Shown piece after piece: positions 42,419 through 51,623 of a stretch of 64,000 bases of DNA (within the stretch, counting starts at the first letter, position 1; each line of letters starts with the position of its first letter). The notes under the pieces are model-generated. The model ran no database searches, was not told where the DNA came from, and saw only the letters and a list, made by a program, of their open reading frames with translations. The position numbers and the translations under genes were made by a program. The stretch is from Lachnotalea sp041821265 (lineage in GTDB: Bacteria; Bacillota; Clostridia; Lachnospirales; Lachnospiraceae): positions 62,001 through 126,000 of the forward strand of contig JBGUEQ010000001.1 of the NCBI GenBank assembly GCA_041821265.1, written 5' to 3'.

Positions 42419-42471
42419 GCAGTTAGAATAAAACCTAGTACATTACTATGAAATAATAAGGAGGAACATAA

Positions 42472-43653
42472 ATGAACAAAATTATATATTTAGATAATGC
42501 AGCAACAACACAATTAGACGAAGCGGTATTTAATGAAATGAAACCATATTTTATAGAACATTATGGGAACCCATCGAGTGTATACAGTATTGCTTCGGAT
42601 ACTAAAAAAGCAATTGATTTTGCTAGAGAAAGAGTGGCACAATCAATAGGAGCTAATAATTCCGAGATATATTTTACAAATGGTGGAACGGAAAGTGACA
42701 ATTGGGCAATAAAAGGAATAGCAGAAAGCTATGAAAATAAAGGAAAACACATCATTACAACTAAAATAGAACATCATGCGATTCTACATACTTGTGAATA
42801 TTTAGAAAAACGCGGATATGAAATAACCTATCTTGATGTAGATGAATTTGGATTTATTAATATAGAAGATTTAGAGAAAAGTATTAGAAGTGATACCATA
42901 TTGATTAGCATTATGTTTGCTAATAATGAAATAGGAACCATAGAGCCAATTAAAGAAATTGGTGAAATAGCTAAGAAAAATAACATTATATTTCATACAG
43001 ATGCAGTGCAGGCATTTGGCCATGTACCAATCAATGTGGACGAGATGAATATTGATTTATTAAGTGCAAGTGGTCATAAGATATATGGACCAAAAGGTGT
43101 AGGATTTCTATATGTAAGAAAAAGTGTTAAATTAAAATCATTTATACATGGTGGTGCACAGGAAAGACAAAGAAGAGCTGGTACTGAAAATGTTCCGGGT
43201 ATTGTAGGCTTAGGTGCAGCGGCTAAAATTGCATTTGATAATATGGAAGAAAGATCAAAAAAAGAAGTAGAATTAAGAGATTATTTAATTGAAGAAATAG
43301 AGAAAAATTTTGAGTTTATTCGATTAAATGGAGATAGAACGAAAAGACTTCCTAACAACGTAAACTTTTGTTTTAGATTTATTGAAGGAGAAGCGTTATT
43401 GATTTCACTTGATATGGAAGGGATTTGTGCTTCAAGCGGTTCAGCTTGTACATCGGGGTCACTAGACCCGTCTCATGTATTGTTAGCAATTGGACTGCCA
43501 CATGAAATAGCACATGGTTCACTAAGATTAACATTAAGTCATAACACAACAAAAGAAGAATTGGATTATGTAGTTGAACAATTAAAAGCAATTGTGAAAA
43601 GACTTAGAACTATGTCACCACTTTATGAAGATTTCTTGGTTACACAGAAATAA
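42472..43653 (+). CDS. nifS: Cysteine desulfurase NifS
   Basis: 393 residues, class V PLP aminotransferase. YLDNAATTQ at the N terminus, PLP lysine in SASGHKIYGPKG, and the persulfide cysteine in SSGSACTSG. It removes sulfur from cysteine for Fe-S cluster building on the NifU scaffold encoded next. AAGGAGG precedes the ATG. Strong promoter overlapped by a palindrome, next to an Rrf2 gene. Confidence 0.95.
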   Translation: MNKIIYLDNAATTQLDEAVFNEMKPYFIEHYGNPSSVYSIASDTKKAIDFARERVAQSIGANNSEIYFTNGGTESDNWAIKGIAESYENKGKHIITTKIEHHAILHTCEYLEKRGYEITYLDVDEFGFINIEDLEKSIRSDTILISIMFANNEIGTIEPIKEIGEIAKKNNIIFHTDAVQAFGHVPINVDEMNIDLLSASGHKIYGPKGVGFLYVRKSVKLKSFIHGGAQERQRRAGTENVPGIVGLGAAAKIAFDNMEERSKKEVELRDYLIEEIEKNFEFIRLNGDRTKRLPNNVNFCFRFIEGEALLISLDMEGICASSGSACTSGSLDPSHVLLAIGLPHEIAHGSLRLTLSHNTTKEELDYVVEQLKAIVKRLRTMSPLYEDFLVTQK

Positions 43654-43790
43654 GATGATATGTAACAATTTGGTTGTAGAAAAACAGTAAGTCAAATGTA
43701 ATAGGAAAAATATTGTGATTATAAAGTTTGATTTTCGACAGAGAAAACTCGTAATAATAAACTTAATACTTATAAGAAAGAGGCGATTTT

Positions 43791-44210
43791 ATGTATACAG
43801 AGAAAGTAATGGATCATTTTAAAAACCCAAGGAATATGGGAGAGCTAGAAAATGCAAGTGGTGTTGGAACAGTGGGAAATGCAAAGTGTGGAGACATTAT
43901 GAGAGTATATCTCAAAGTAAATGGCGATACCATTGAGGATGTTAAATTTAAAACATTTGGATGTGGAGCAGCGGTTGCTACAAGTAGTATGGCAACTGAA
44001 TTAGTAAAAGGGAAAACAATACAAGAGGCTTTGTCCGTAACTAACAAGGCAGTTATGGAAGCATTAGACGGTTTGCCAGCAGTTAAAGTACATTGTTCCC
44101 TTTTAGCAGAAGAAGCAATTCATGCAGCACTTTGGGATTATGCTCAGAAACATGATATCACTATAGAAGGTTTAGAGAAGCCAAAAGAGGATATTGGAGA
44201 TGAAGAGTAA
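43791..44210 (+). CDS. nifU: Fe-S scaffold protein NifU/IscU
   Basis: 139 residues, IscU-like domain only, as in clostridial NifU (no ferredoxin or Nfu extension). The three cluster cysteines lie in NAKCGDIM, TFGCGAAVA and VHCSLLAE, with the conserved Asp after the first. It receives sulfur from NifS, 137 bases upstream. GAAAGAGGCG precedes the ATG. Confidence 0.95.
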   Translation: MYTEKVMDHFKNPRNMGELENASGVGTVGNAKCGDIMRVYLKVNGDTIEDVKFKTFGCGAAVATSSMATELVKGKTIQEALSVTNKAVMEALDGLPAVKVHCSLLAEEAIHAALWDYAQKHDITIEGLEKPKEDIGDEE

Positions 44211-44244
44211 GAAATAAATAGTGTTCAGTGATTTTATTTTTATC

Positions 44245-44273
44245 TTGCATGCATTAGTTTAAAATGGTATAAT
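44245..44273 (+). promoter_or_regulatory. Promoter of apt
   Basis: TTGCAT (44245-44250), 17-base spacer containing an extended -10 TGG, TATAAT (44268-44273). Confidence 0.8.
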
Positions 44274-44345
44274 TTTTTCGTATGATTTATGACAATGGAA
44301 TACATTGAAGTGTTCCATTGTACGAGAGAATGGAGTGTTAACAAG

Positions 44346-44870
44346 ATGAAAAAAATTGAAGAATACGTAAGAGATATACCAAATTTTCCAGAAGAAGGTA
44401 TTATTTTTAGAGATGTCACTTCAGTGTTACAAGATGCAGAAGGATTACAATTAGCGATTAATTCAATGCAAGATTTAATTGGAGATATAGAGTTTGATGC
44501 TATCATTGGACCAGAGTCTAGAGGCTTTATATTTGGTGTTCCAATTGCCTATAATCTTAAGAAGGCATTTATTCCTGTTAGAAAAAAGGGTAAACTTCCT
44601 TGTGAAACAATTGAGAAAGAATATAACTTAGAATATGGTACGGCTATCATTGAAATGCATAAAGATTCCATTAAAAAGGGCCAAAAAGTAGTTATTATAG
44701 ATGATTTAATGGCTACCGGTGGAACGATAGAGGCGATTGTTTCTTTAATTGAAGAATTAGGTGGACAAGTAGTTAAAATTATTTTCCTTATGGAGCTTGA
44801 AGGATTAAAAGGTAGAGATAAGCTTGATGGATATAATATAGAATCCGTCATTCATTATGAAGGAAAATAG
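44346..44870 (+). CDS. apt: Adenine phosphoribosyltransferase
   Basis: 174 residues, normal length. It salvages adenine to AMP with PRPP. Motifs: RDIPNFPEEGIIFRDVT at the N terminus, GPESRGF, and the PRPP loop VVIIDDLMATGGTI. ATG 44346 follows GAATGGAG at good distance; an earlier in-frame ATG at 44289 lacks one. apt upstream of relA is a common order in Gram-positives. Confidence 0.95.
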   Translation: MKKIEEYVRDIPNFPEEGIIFRDVTSVLQDAEGLQLAINSMQDLIGDIEFDAIIGPESRGFIFGVPIAYNLKKAFIPVRKKGKLPCETIEKEYNLEYGTAIIEMHKDSIKKGQKVVIIDDLMATGGTIEAIVSLIEELGGQVVKIIFLMELEGLKGRDKLDGYNIESVIHYEGK

Positions 44871-44951
44871 AGATAGAATCAGTTGACTTACAATTTAATA
44901 ATCAAATTGGATTTGATAAAAATTGCATAGAATACTTTGTTTAAGAAGTGT

Positions 44952-45001
44952 GATATACTGAAAGAGATTGTTGAGTTATCAACAATCTCTTTCAGTATAT
45001 C
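44952..45001 (+). promoter_or_regulatory. Perfect 23-bp hairpin between apt and relA
   Basis: Arms 44952-44974 and 44979-45001 are perfectly complementary around GTTA, with no T-run. An unusually long perfect inverted repeat; function unknown. Confidence 0.7.
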
Positions 45002-45005
45002 TAAG

Positions 45006-45040
45006 AAAGACTGCTAATGTAAAATAACAGCAGTCTTTTT
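45006..45040 (+). terminator. Terminator upstream of relA
   Basis: AAAGACTGCT pairs with AGCAGTCTTT, then TTTTT. Together with the perfect hairpin before it, it insulates relA from apt or acts as attenuator. Confidence 0.75.
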
Positions 45041-45142
45041 ACGATACAACAGGTATTGACAAATTTTTTGAATTTACTATTGCACATAAAGACAAAAAAA
45101 ATTATAATAAGAATCAAATGTAAAGATTTAGATGGTGAATAT

Positions 45143-47446
45143 ATGTCGAAAGAACAAGGGAAGCAGATAATGGATAAATTGCAGGAAATGAATATGGATG
45201 AAAATAATATGAAAGCACCAGCAGATTTTACTAGCCCAGATATTTTATATAAAGAATTAATTGATAGCGTGAGAAAATATCATCCTTCAACGGATATATC
45301 TTTAATAGAGAAGGCATTTAATGTGGCAAATACTGCACACAACGGGCAGGTTCGAAAATCAGGTGAACCCTATATCATTCACCCTCTTTGTGTTGCAATC
45401 ATACTAGCAGAACTTGAACTTGATAAAGAGACTATTGTTGCAGGGTTGCTTCATGATGTAGTAGAAGATACAATAATGACTACAGAAGAAATTACAATAG
45501 AATTTAGTGAAGAAGTTGCTTTGCTTGTTGACGGTGTTACTAAATTAGGTCAGTTGTCATATTCATTGGATAAAGTAGAAGTTCAGGCAGAGAATCTACG
45601 TAAAATGTTCTTGGCCATGGCAAAAGATATCCGCGTAATTCTTATTAAGCTTGCGGATCGACTTCATAATATGAGAACGCTTAAATATATGAAGGCAGAG
45701 AAGCAAAAAGAAAAAGCAAGAGAAACGATGGATATTTATGCTCCCATTGCCCAAAGACTAGGTATTTCTAAAATTAAAATCGAATTAGACGATTTATCAT
45801 TAAAATATTTAGAGCCAGAAGTTTATTACGATTTAGTAGAAAAAATTAATTTGCGAAAAAGTGAAAGAGTACAGTTTGTTGAAGATATAGTAGAAGAAGT
45901 TAGAACCCAAGTATTAAATTCTGGTATTGAAGCTCAAATAGATGGACGTATTAAACATTTTTTCAGTATATATAAAAAAATGGTGAACCAAGATAAGACA
46001 TTGGATCAGATTTATGATTTGTTTGCTGTTAGAATCATTGTTGAGACAGTAAAAGATTGCTATGCGGCTTTAGGCATTATACATGAATTGTATAAGCCTA
46101 TTCCAGGACGATTTAAAGATTATATTGCTATGCCGAAGCCTAACATGTATCAATCGCTTCATACAACTTTGATCGGACCAAATGGGCAGCCATTTGAAAT
46201 TCAGATAAGAACCTTTGAAATGCATAGAACGGCGGAATATGGTATTGCAGCCCATTGGAAATATAAAGAAGCTTCGGATGGTAAGCATGTAGAAGAACAA
46301 GAGGCAGCAAAGTTAAGCTGGCTGAGACAAATTCTTGAGTGGCAGAAAGATATGTCAGATAATAAAGAGTTCATGAGCTTACTAAAGAGTGACTTTGATA
46401 TGTTCTCGGAAAATGTATACTGTTTTACTCCATCAGGAGATGTTAAGAACCTTCCCAATGGATCTACTCCAATTGATTTTGCATTCAGCATTCACAGCGC
46501 GGTTGGTAATAAAATGGTTGGAGCTAGAGTAAATGGTAAATTAGTAACCATTGATTATGTATTGCAAAATGGTGATAGAGTTGAGATATTAACTTCTCAT
46601 AATTCAAAAGGCCCAAGTCGTGATTGGCTCAGTATTGTTAAGAGTACACAAGCAAAGAGCAAGATCAACCAGTGGTTTAAGAATGAACTAAAAGAGGACA
46701 ATATCGTTAAAGGCAAAGAAATGCTCATTCAATACTGTAAAGCTAAGAGTATTTCACAAAATGAGATTATGAAACCGGAATATATGTCTATTATTATGCG
46801 TAAATACGGTTTTAAAGATTGGGAATCTGTTAATGCGGCAATTGGGCATGGCGGTTTAAAAGAAGGACAGGTTATTAATAAACTTGTTGAAGAATATGAT
46901 AAAATTCATAAAAAAGAAATAACGGATGATAAAGTTCTTGCAAATATTTCGGAAAGCAAAGAAAAGATCCGAGTAGTTAAGTCAAAGGGCGGAATTGTCG
47001 TGAAGGGGATTCATGATGTAGCTGTACGTTTCTCAAAATGTTGTAGTCCAGTGCCAGGTGATGAGATAATAGGATTTATTACAAGAGGTAGAGGCGTTTC
47101 CATTCATAGAACAGACTGTGTTAATGTTATTAATATAGCAGATGCTGAGAGAGTTAGACTCATTGATGCAGAATGGCAGCAGTCTGAGAATTCATCAAAT
47201 AATGAAATGTATACAGCTGAAATTATGATATTTGCAAACAATAGAACCGGAATTCTCGTTGATATATCTAAGATTTTCACAGAAACAAAAACAGATGTGA
47301 CAACAATGAATTGCCGAACAAGCAAGCAAGGAACAGCAAGTATTTCAATTGCTTTTGAGATTCGTGGAATAGATGAATTAAATCGTATTATAGATAAATT
47401 ACGTCGGGTAGAATCAATTCTAGATATCGAGAGAACAACTGGATGA
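45143..47446 (+). CDS. relA: Bifunctional (p)ppGpp synthetase/hydrolase (Rel)
   Basis: 767 residues. HD hydrolase domain (HNGQVRKSGEPYIIHPL, LLHDVVEDT) about 50-200, synthetase domain with YKPIPGRFKDYIAMPKPNMYQSLH, TGS domain near 430-490 (VYCFTPSGDVKNLPNGSTPIDFAF), a conserved-cysteine domain (FSKCCSPVPGD) and C-terminal ACT. Intact HDxxED suggests hydrolase activity is retained. ATG 45143 follows AGATGGTG; the in-frame ATG at 45056 has no site. It coordinates the stringent response. Confidence 0.96.
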   Translation: MSKEQGKQIMDKLQEMNMDENNMKAPADFTSPDILYKELIDSVRKYHPSTDISLIEKAFNVANTAHNGQVRKSGEPYIIHPLCVAIILAELELDKETIVAGLLHDVVEDTIMTTEEITIEFSEEVALLVDGVTKLGQLSYSLDKVEVQAENLRKMFLAMAKDIRVILIKLADRLHNMRTLKYMKAEKQKEKARETMDIYAPIAQRLGISKIKIELDDLSLKYLEPEVYYDLVEKINLRKSERVQFVEDIVEEVRTQVLNSGIEAQIDGRIKHFFSIYKKMVNQDKTLDQIYDLFAVRIIVETVKDCYAALGIIHELYKPIPGRFKDYIAMPKPNMYQSLHTTLIGPNGQPFEIQIRTFEMHRTAEYGIAAHWKYKEASDGKHVEEQEAAKLSWLRQILEWQKDMSDNKEFMSLLKSDFDMFSENVYCFTPSGDVKNLPNGSTPIDFAFSIHSAVGNKMVGARVNGKLVTIDYVLQNGDRVEILTSHNSKGPSRDWLSIVKSTQAKSKINQWFKNELKEDNIVKGKEMLIQYCKAKSISQNEIMKPEYMSIIMRKYGFKDWESVNAAIGHGGLKEGQVINKLVEEYDKIHKKEITDDKVLANISESKEKIRVVKSKGGIVVKGIHDVAVRFSKCCSPVPGDEIIGFITRGRGVSIHRTDCVNVINIADAERVRLIDAEWQQSENSSNNEMYTAEIMIFANNRTGILVDISKIFTETKTDVTTMNCRTSKQGTASISIAFEIRGIDELNRIIDKLRRVESILDIERTTG

Positions 47447-47473
47447 TGATAAAATTGCTAAGGAGGAAATAAA

Positions 47474-48106
47474 ATGTCTATTATGGTGGAAAAAAAAACG
47501 TTGGGCAAGGTTAGTACAAATTGCTATTTTGTGTATAATGATGATACAAAAGAAGCGTTAATAGTAGACCCAGCGGCTGATGGCGCATATATTAAAAGTA
47601 TATTGGAAGAAAAAGGTCTTACTCTTGTGGCAGTTTTACTGACACATGGTCATTTTGACCATATTATGGCAGCCCAATATTTGAAAGATAACTACCATAT
47701 TCCAATTATGGCTCATGAACTTGAAAAAGAAGTACTAGAAAATGCGAATATTAATCTTTCGGGCTCAATGGGAGGCGGAGGAATTGAACTGAAGGCAGAT
47801 CAGTTTCTTCAAGATGGAGACATTTTGAAACTGCTAGGTACTAAGATTACAGTGATATATACACCAGGTCATACAATTGGTGGTGTATGTTATTTGTTTG
47901 AAGAAGAAAAAATGCTATTTAGCGGAGATACCTTGTTTAAGGATACGGTAGGAAGGACAGATTTTCCAACAGGAAATATGTCAACTTTAATTAAGAGCAT
48001 AAAAGATAAATTAAGTATATTAAGTGACAATGTGATAGTGTATCCAGGACATGAAGAGGAAACAAGCATTGGACGTGAAAGGAAATTTAACCCATATATA
48101 AGCTAG
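47474..48106 (+). CDS. Metallo-beta-lactamase fold hydrolase (glyoxalase II-like)
   Basis: 210 residues. Zinc motif THGHFDHI, later PGHTIGG, SGDTLF and PGHEEETSIG, the set of YcbL/YqgX-type single-domain hydrolases. These act on thioesters such as hydroxyacylglutathione-like substrates, but many members are uncharacterised. AAGGAGG before the ATG; tight to relA (27 bases) and hemZ. Confidence 0.9.
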   Translation: MSIMVEKKTLGKVSTNCYFVYNDDTKEALIVDPAADGAYIKSILEEKGLTLVAVLLTHGHFDHIMAAQYLKDNYHIPIMAHELEKEVLENANINLSGSMGGGGIELKADQFLQDGDILKLLGTKITVIYTPGHTIGGVCYLFEEEKMLFSGDTLFKDTVGRTDFPTGNMSTLIKSIKDKLSILSDNVIVYPGHEEETSIGRERKFNPYIS

Positions 48107-48125
48107 GCTAAATAAACGATTGGTA

Positions 48126-49628
48126 ATGATTAAGATACTTCAAAATAAAAGAAACTTTGAATACGATATATATTCCCTTGTGAAAGCGTTTTATCCAAAA
48201 GAGGAAGTAACTACGATTATTAGTGAGGACAACAGGTTATTGGAAGCGGATAGCAATATGATTATATCTGTAACATATGAGCCTATGTCTGTGATCATTT
48301 GTATTTTGGGTGAAAATAATAAAAAGGTTAGTAATAAAGAGAATATTAATTTAGAAAATACAGTAGAAGCTAAGAATATATTAAAGCATTTATTATATGG
48401 TTTGATGAGCGAATTTACAGGTAGTGAACTGCCATGGGGAACGCTTACTGGAATTAGACCTACCAAAATTCCTGTTGCATTATTAGAACAAGGTAAAACG
48501 GAAGAAGAAGTAAGAAGTTATATGAAAGATACTTATCTTGCAACAGATTCAAAAATAGAGTTAAGTATTGATATTGCAAAGCGAGAAATAGAAGTTCTAA
48601 AAGATGTAGATTATAAAAATGGGTATAGTATTTATATTGGAATTCCATTTTGTCCAACTACATGTTTATACTGTTCTTTTACTTCATATCCAATTTCAAA
48701 GTGGGTTAATCGTGTGGATGAATATTTAGATGCCCTTTGTAAAGAAATAGATTTTACTGCCGACGCTTTTCAAGGCAAAATACTGAACACTCTATATATT
48801 GGTGGAGGTACACCAACCACACTGACAGCACAACAGTTAGATAGATTATTGACAAAGTTAGAAGATGTATTTGATTACTCAAATCTTAAAGAACTTACAG
48901 TGGAAGCAGGACGTCCAGATAGCGTTACACTTGAAAAGTTCCAAGTATTGAAAGCTCATAATGTATCTAGAATATCAATAAATCCTCAGACAATGAATCA
49001 GAGAACGTTAGATTTGATAGGAAGAAAGCATACAGTTGAACAAATTCGTAGTGCATATACCATGGCAAGAGATATCGGTTTTGACAATATTAATATGGAT
49101 TTAATTGTAGGACTGCCAGATGAAGATATTGATGCTGTAAAATATACGATGGAAGAAATTGTAAAGCTAAATCCAGATAGCGTAACGGTTCATTCGCTAG
49201 CAATTAAGCGAGCAGCTAGGCTAAATATCTTTAAGGAACTCTATGAAAAAATGTCATTTACAAATAATAATGAAATTTTTCAACTCACAGCTGACTATAT
49301 AAAAAAAATGGATGCAAACCCATATTATTTATACAGACAAAAAAACATGGCAGGTAATTTGGAAAATGTAGGGTATGCCAGAAAAGGCAAAGAAGGAATT
49401 TATAATATATTAATTATGGAAGAAAAGCAAACAATTATAGCGTTGGGAGCTGGTGCTTCTACAAAAATTGTATTTCCGGATGGATTTCGAATAGAACGCA
49501 TTGAGAATGTAAAAGATGTTGATAATTATATTGAGCGTATTGAAGAAATGATACAACGTAAGAGAAGCTTTATAGAGTCAAATTTAGTAACTATTCATAC
49601 AGTTGCAGAAAGCAAAGTGACAGAGTAG
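48126..49628 (+). CDS. hemZ: Oxygen-independent coproporphyrinogen III oxidase-like protein HemZ
   Basis: 500 residues, radical SAM with HemN-like core: GIPFCPTTCLYCSF (CxxxCxxC), IGGGTPT, SRISINPQTMN and GRKHT. The ~150-residue N-terminal extension is the HemZ type. It may oxidise coproporphyrinogen in anaerobic heme synthesis, or serve another role, since no other heme genes are visible here. ATG 48126 chosen; no strong ribosome site is visible, so start is less certain. Confidence 0.88.
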   Translation: MIKILQNKRNFEYDIYSLVKAFYPKEEVTTIISEDNRLLEADSNMIISVTYEPMSVIICILGENNKKVSNKENINLENTVEAKNILKHLLYGLMSEFTGSELPWGTLTGIRPTKIPVALLEQGKTEEEVRSYMKDTYLATDSKIELSIDIAKREIEVLKDVDYKNGYSIYIGIPFCPTTCLYCSFTSYPISKWVNRVDEYLDALCKEIDFTADAFQGKILNTLYIGGGTPTTLTAQQLDRLLTKLEDVFDYSNLKELTVEAGRPDSVTLEKFQVLKAHNVSRISINPQTMNQRTLDLIGRKHTVEQIRSAYTMARDIGFDNINMDLIVGLPDEDIDAVKYTMEEIVKLNPDSVTVHSLAIKRAARLNIFKELYEKMSFTNNNEIFQLTADYIKKMDANPYYLYRQKNMAGNLENVGYARKGKEGIYNILIMEEKQTIIALGAGASTKIVFPDGFRIERIENVKDVDNYIERIEEMIQRKRSFIESNLVTIHTVAESKVTE

Positions 49629-49661
49629 TCACCAAATTAATGGTAAGGAGACGATGATATA

Positions 49662-50243
49662 GTGGAAGTCTTAAGTATTTCGCCCCAAAATGAAGCGGTA
49701 ATGAATGGTGACATGTATTATAATATAGTACATGGAATGTGTGTCAGCAATTTGGCATACAGAATTGGTAAGGAGTTACAGTTTGAGGAAGAACAATGTT
49801 ATGAACTCGCACAAGCTGGCATGTTGCATGATATTGGAAAACTTAAATTATCTGGTTATTTGTATGGAAGAGATGAAGATACGTTAGAGATTGAGGAAAT
49901 GAAGTATATAAGAATGCATTCTAAAATAAGTTATGATATACTAAAACATAAGGATTATTCAGAATTTATTTTAGAATCTATCCTATATCATCATGAGAAT
50001 TTTGATGGTTCGGGTTATCCAGATAATATAAAAGGAGATGCAATTCCGTTAGGAGCAAGAATCATAAGAGTGTGCGATGTATTTGCTGCTCTTATATCAG
50101 ATCGCCCATATCGAAGTGCATTTGACGTTGAAACTGCAATCGAGTTAATGATAGATGAAGTAAAGAATTTTGACATGAGAGTCTTTTTAGCATTTATGCA
50201 AGTGATTAATAGTGAAGACAGTGCTCAAATTTATGATTTTTGA
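49662..50243 (+). CDS. HD-GYP domain phosphohydrolase
   Basis: 193 residues, essentially a lone HD-GYP domain. Metal motif MLHDIGKLKL and the diagnostic HHENFDGSGYP with the downstream IPLGARIIRVCDVFAAL. The family hydrolyses cyclic di-GMP. No sensor or receiver domain is attached. GTG start 11 bases after AAGGAG. It lies between hemZ and hisS in the same direction. Confidence 0.88.
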   Translation: MEVLSISPQNEAVMNGDMYYNIVHGMCVSNLAYRIGKELQFEEEQCYELAQAGMLHDIGKLKLSGYLYGRDEDTLEIEEMKYIRMHSKISYDILKHKDYSEFILESILYHHENFDGSGYPDNIKGDAIPLGARIIRVCDVFAALISDRPYRSAFDVETAIELMIDEVKNFDMRVFLAFMQVINSEDSAQIYDF

Positions 50244-50305
50244 TAGATAACCTATAAATTAAACTATTGTGAGTAATGAATTACAATATAATGGAGGAGA
50301 TTATT

Positions 50306-51559
50306 ATGATTACACAGGCACCAAGAGGCGTACAAGATTGGTATGGCCCCAGCATGCATAAGAGAAGTGTTATTGAAAAATTGGCGAGAGAATTAGCTGA
50401 GACTTATAATATGAACGAGATTATTACGCCAGTATTTGAACATACCATATTGTTTCAACGAGGAGTCGGAGAAACAACAGATGTAGTTCAAAAAGAGATG
50501 TATACATTCCAAGACAAAGGTGATAGAAGTATCACACTGAAACCAGAAGGAACATCGCCTGTTATGAGAGCGTATCTAGAACACAGTATGTATGCAGAGC
50601 CAGCTCCGACAAAGTTATATTATGTTACGCCAGCTTTTCGCTATGAAAAACCACAGAGTGGCAGACTAAGACAACATCACCAATTTGGCGTTGAATTTGT
50701 AGGTTCTAAGTCGCCATTAGCAGAAGTAGAACTGATTACATTGATTACAACATTAATAAAAAAATTAGGATTAAAAGATGCAAAACTTCATATCAATAGC
50801 ATTGGTTGTGCAAATTGCAGAAAAACATACAATGAAGCACTGCTTGCCTATTTAAAGCAACATGAAGAAAAATTATGCCCGACTTGTAAAGAGAGAATGC
50901 AAAAAAATCCTCTTCGTGTGATAGATTGTAAAGTAGAAACTTGCAAAGAAATAGTGAAAGATGCACCAAGAACAATTGATTATTTAGATGAAGAATGTAA
51001 AGATCATTGGGAAGAATTGCAATTTTTATTAAATGAATTAAATATTCCATATGAAATTGATACAGAAATAGTTCGTGGACTTGATTACTACACAAAGACT
51101 GTATTTGAATTTGTTAATTCAGAAGGTTTCACCTTATGCGGTGGCGGAAGATATGATGGTCTAATTCATGAAATAGATGGGAAATTAGATATTCCCTCTG
51201 TCGGATTTGGTATGGGAATTGAGCGAATTATCTATTTCTTGGAAAAAGAAGGTGTAGAATTAGAGCCTAAGAAACCAATTCAACTATATGTTGGTATATT
51301 GGGTAAAGAAGCAAAAGCAAAGGCATATAAGCTAGTGAATGAAGTCAGAAGCAATAACCTGATTGTTGAGACAGATTATATGGATAGAAGTGTGAAAGCA
51401 CAGATGAAGTATGCAAATAAACTTGGGGCTAGATACACCGTTATTATCGGAAGCCAAGAATTAGAAGACAACAAAGCAAATGTGAAAGATATGGACAATG
51501 GTGAGCAGGTAGAGCTTGCACTTGATAAGATTGCGGAGTATATTAGTAAGAATAAGTAA
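50306..51559 (+). CDS. hisS: Histidyl-tRNA synthetase
   Basis: 417 residues, class II synthetase. Motifs: QAPRGVQDW at the N terminus, motif 2 FRYEKPQSGRLRQHHQFGVE, histidine-specific VRGLDYYT and GGGRYDGL, motif 3 GFGMGIERI, and C-terminal anticodon-binding domain. ATG 50306 follows ATGGAGGAG; the in-frame start at 50276 lacks a site. A T-box leader was not seen. Followed by aspS, a classic pairing. Confidence 0.97.
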   Translation: MITQAPRGVQDWYGPSMHKRSVIEKLARELAETYNMNEIITPVFEHTILFQRGVGETTDVVQKEMYTFQDKGDRSITLKPEGTSPVMRAYLEHSMYAEPAPTKLYYVTPAFRYEKPQSGRLRQHHQFGVEFVGSKSPLAEVELITLITTLIKKLGLKDAKLHINSIGCANCRKTYNEALLAYLKQHEEKLCPTCKERMQKNPLRVIDCKVETCKEIVKDAPRTIDYLDEECKDHWEELQFLLNELNIPYEIDTEIVRGLDYYTKTVFEFVNSEGFTLCGGGRYDGLIHEIDGKLDIPSVGFGMGIERIIYFLEKEGVELEPKKPIQLYVGILGKEAKAKAYKLVNEVRSNNLIVETDYMDRSVKAQMKYANKLGARYTVIIGSQELEDNKANVKDMDNGEQVELALDKIAEYISKNK

Positions 51560-51623
51560 TTATGTGATTACAATTTTTGTTCTAATAGTTTGAATACAGT
51601 GTCACACAGATATGGAGGAAATT

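Larger units (their letters stand above)
42135..42471. other. Divergent regulatory region between metY and nifS
   Basis: 337 bases with no gene. It holds back-to-back strong promoters for metY and nifS, each overlapped or abutted by a 25-bp palindrome of the same pattern, listed separately. Confidence 0.8.

Noticed and set aside
50244..50305. T-box leader ahead of hisS-aspS
   Set aside because: The intergenic region is too short and lacks the T-box sequence.
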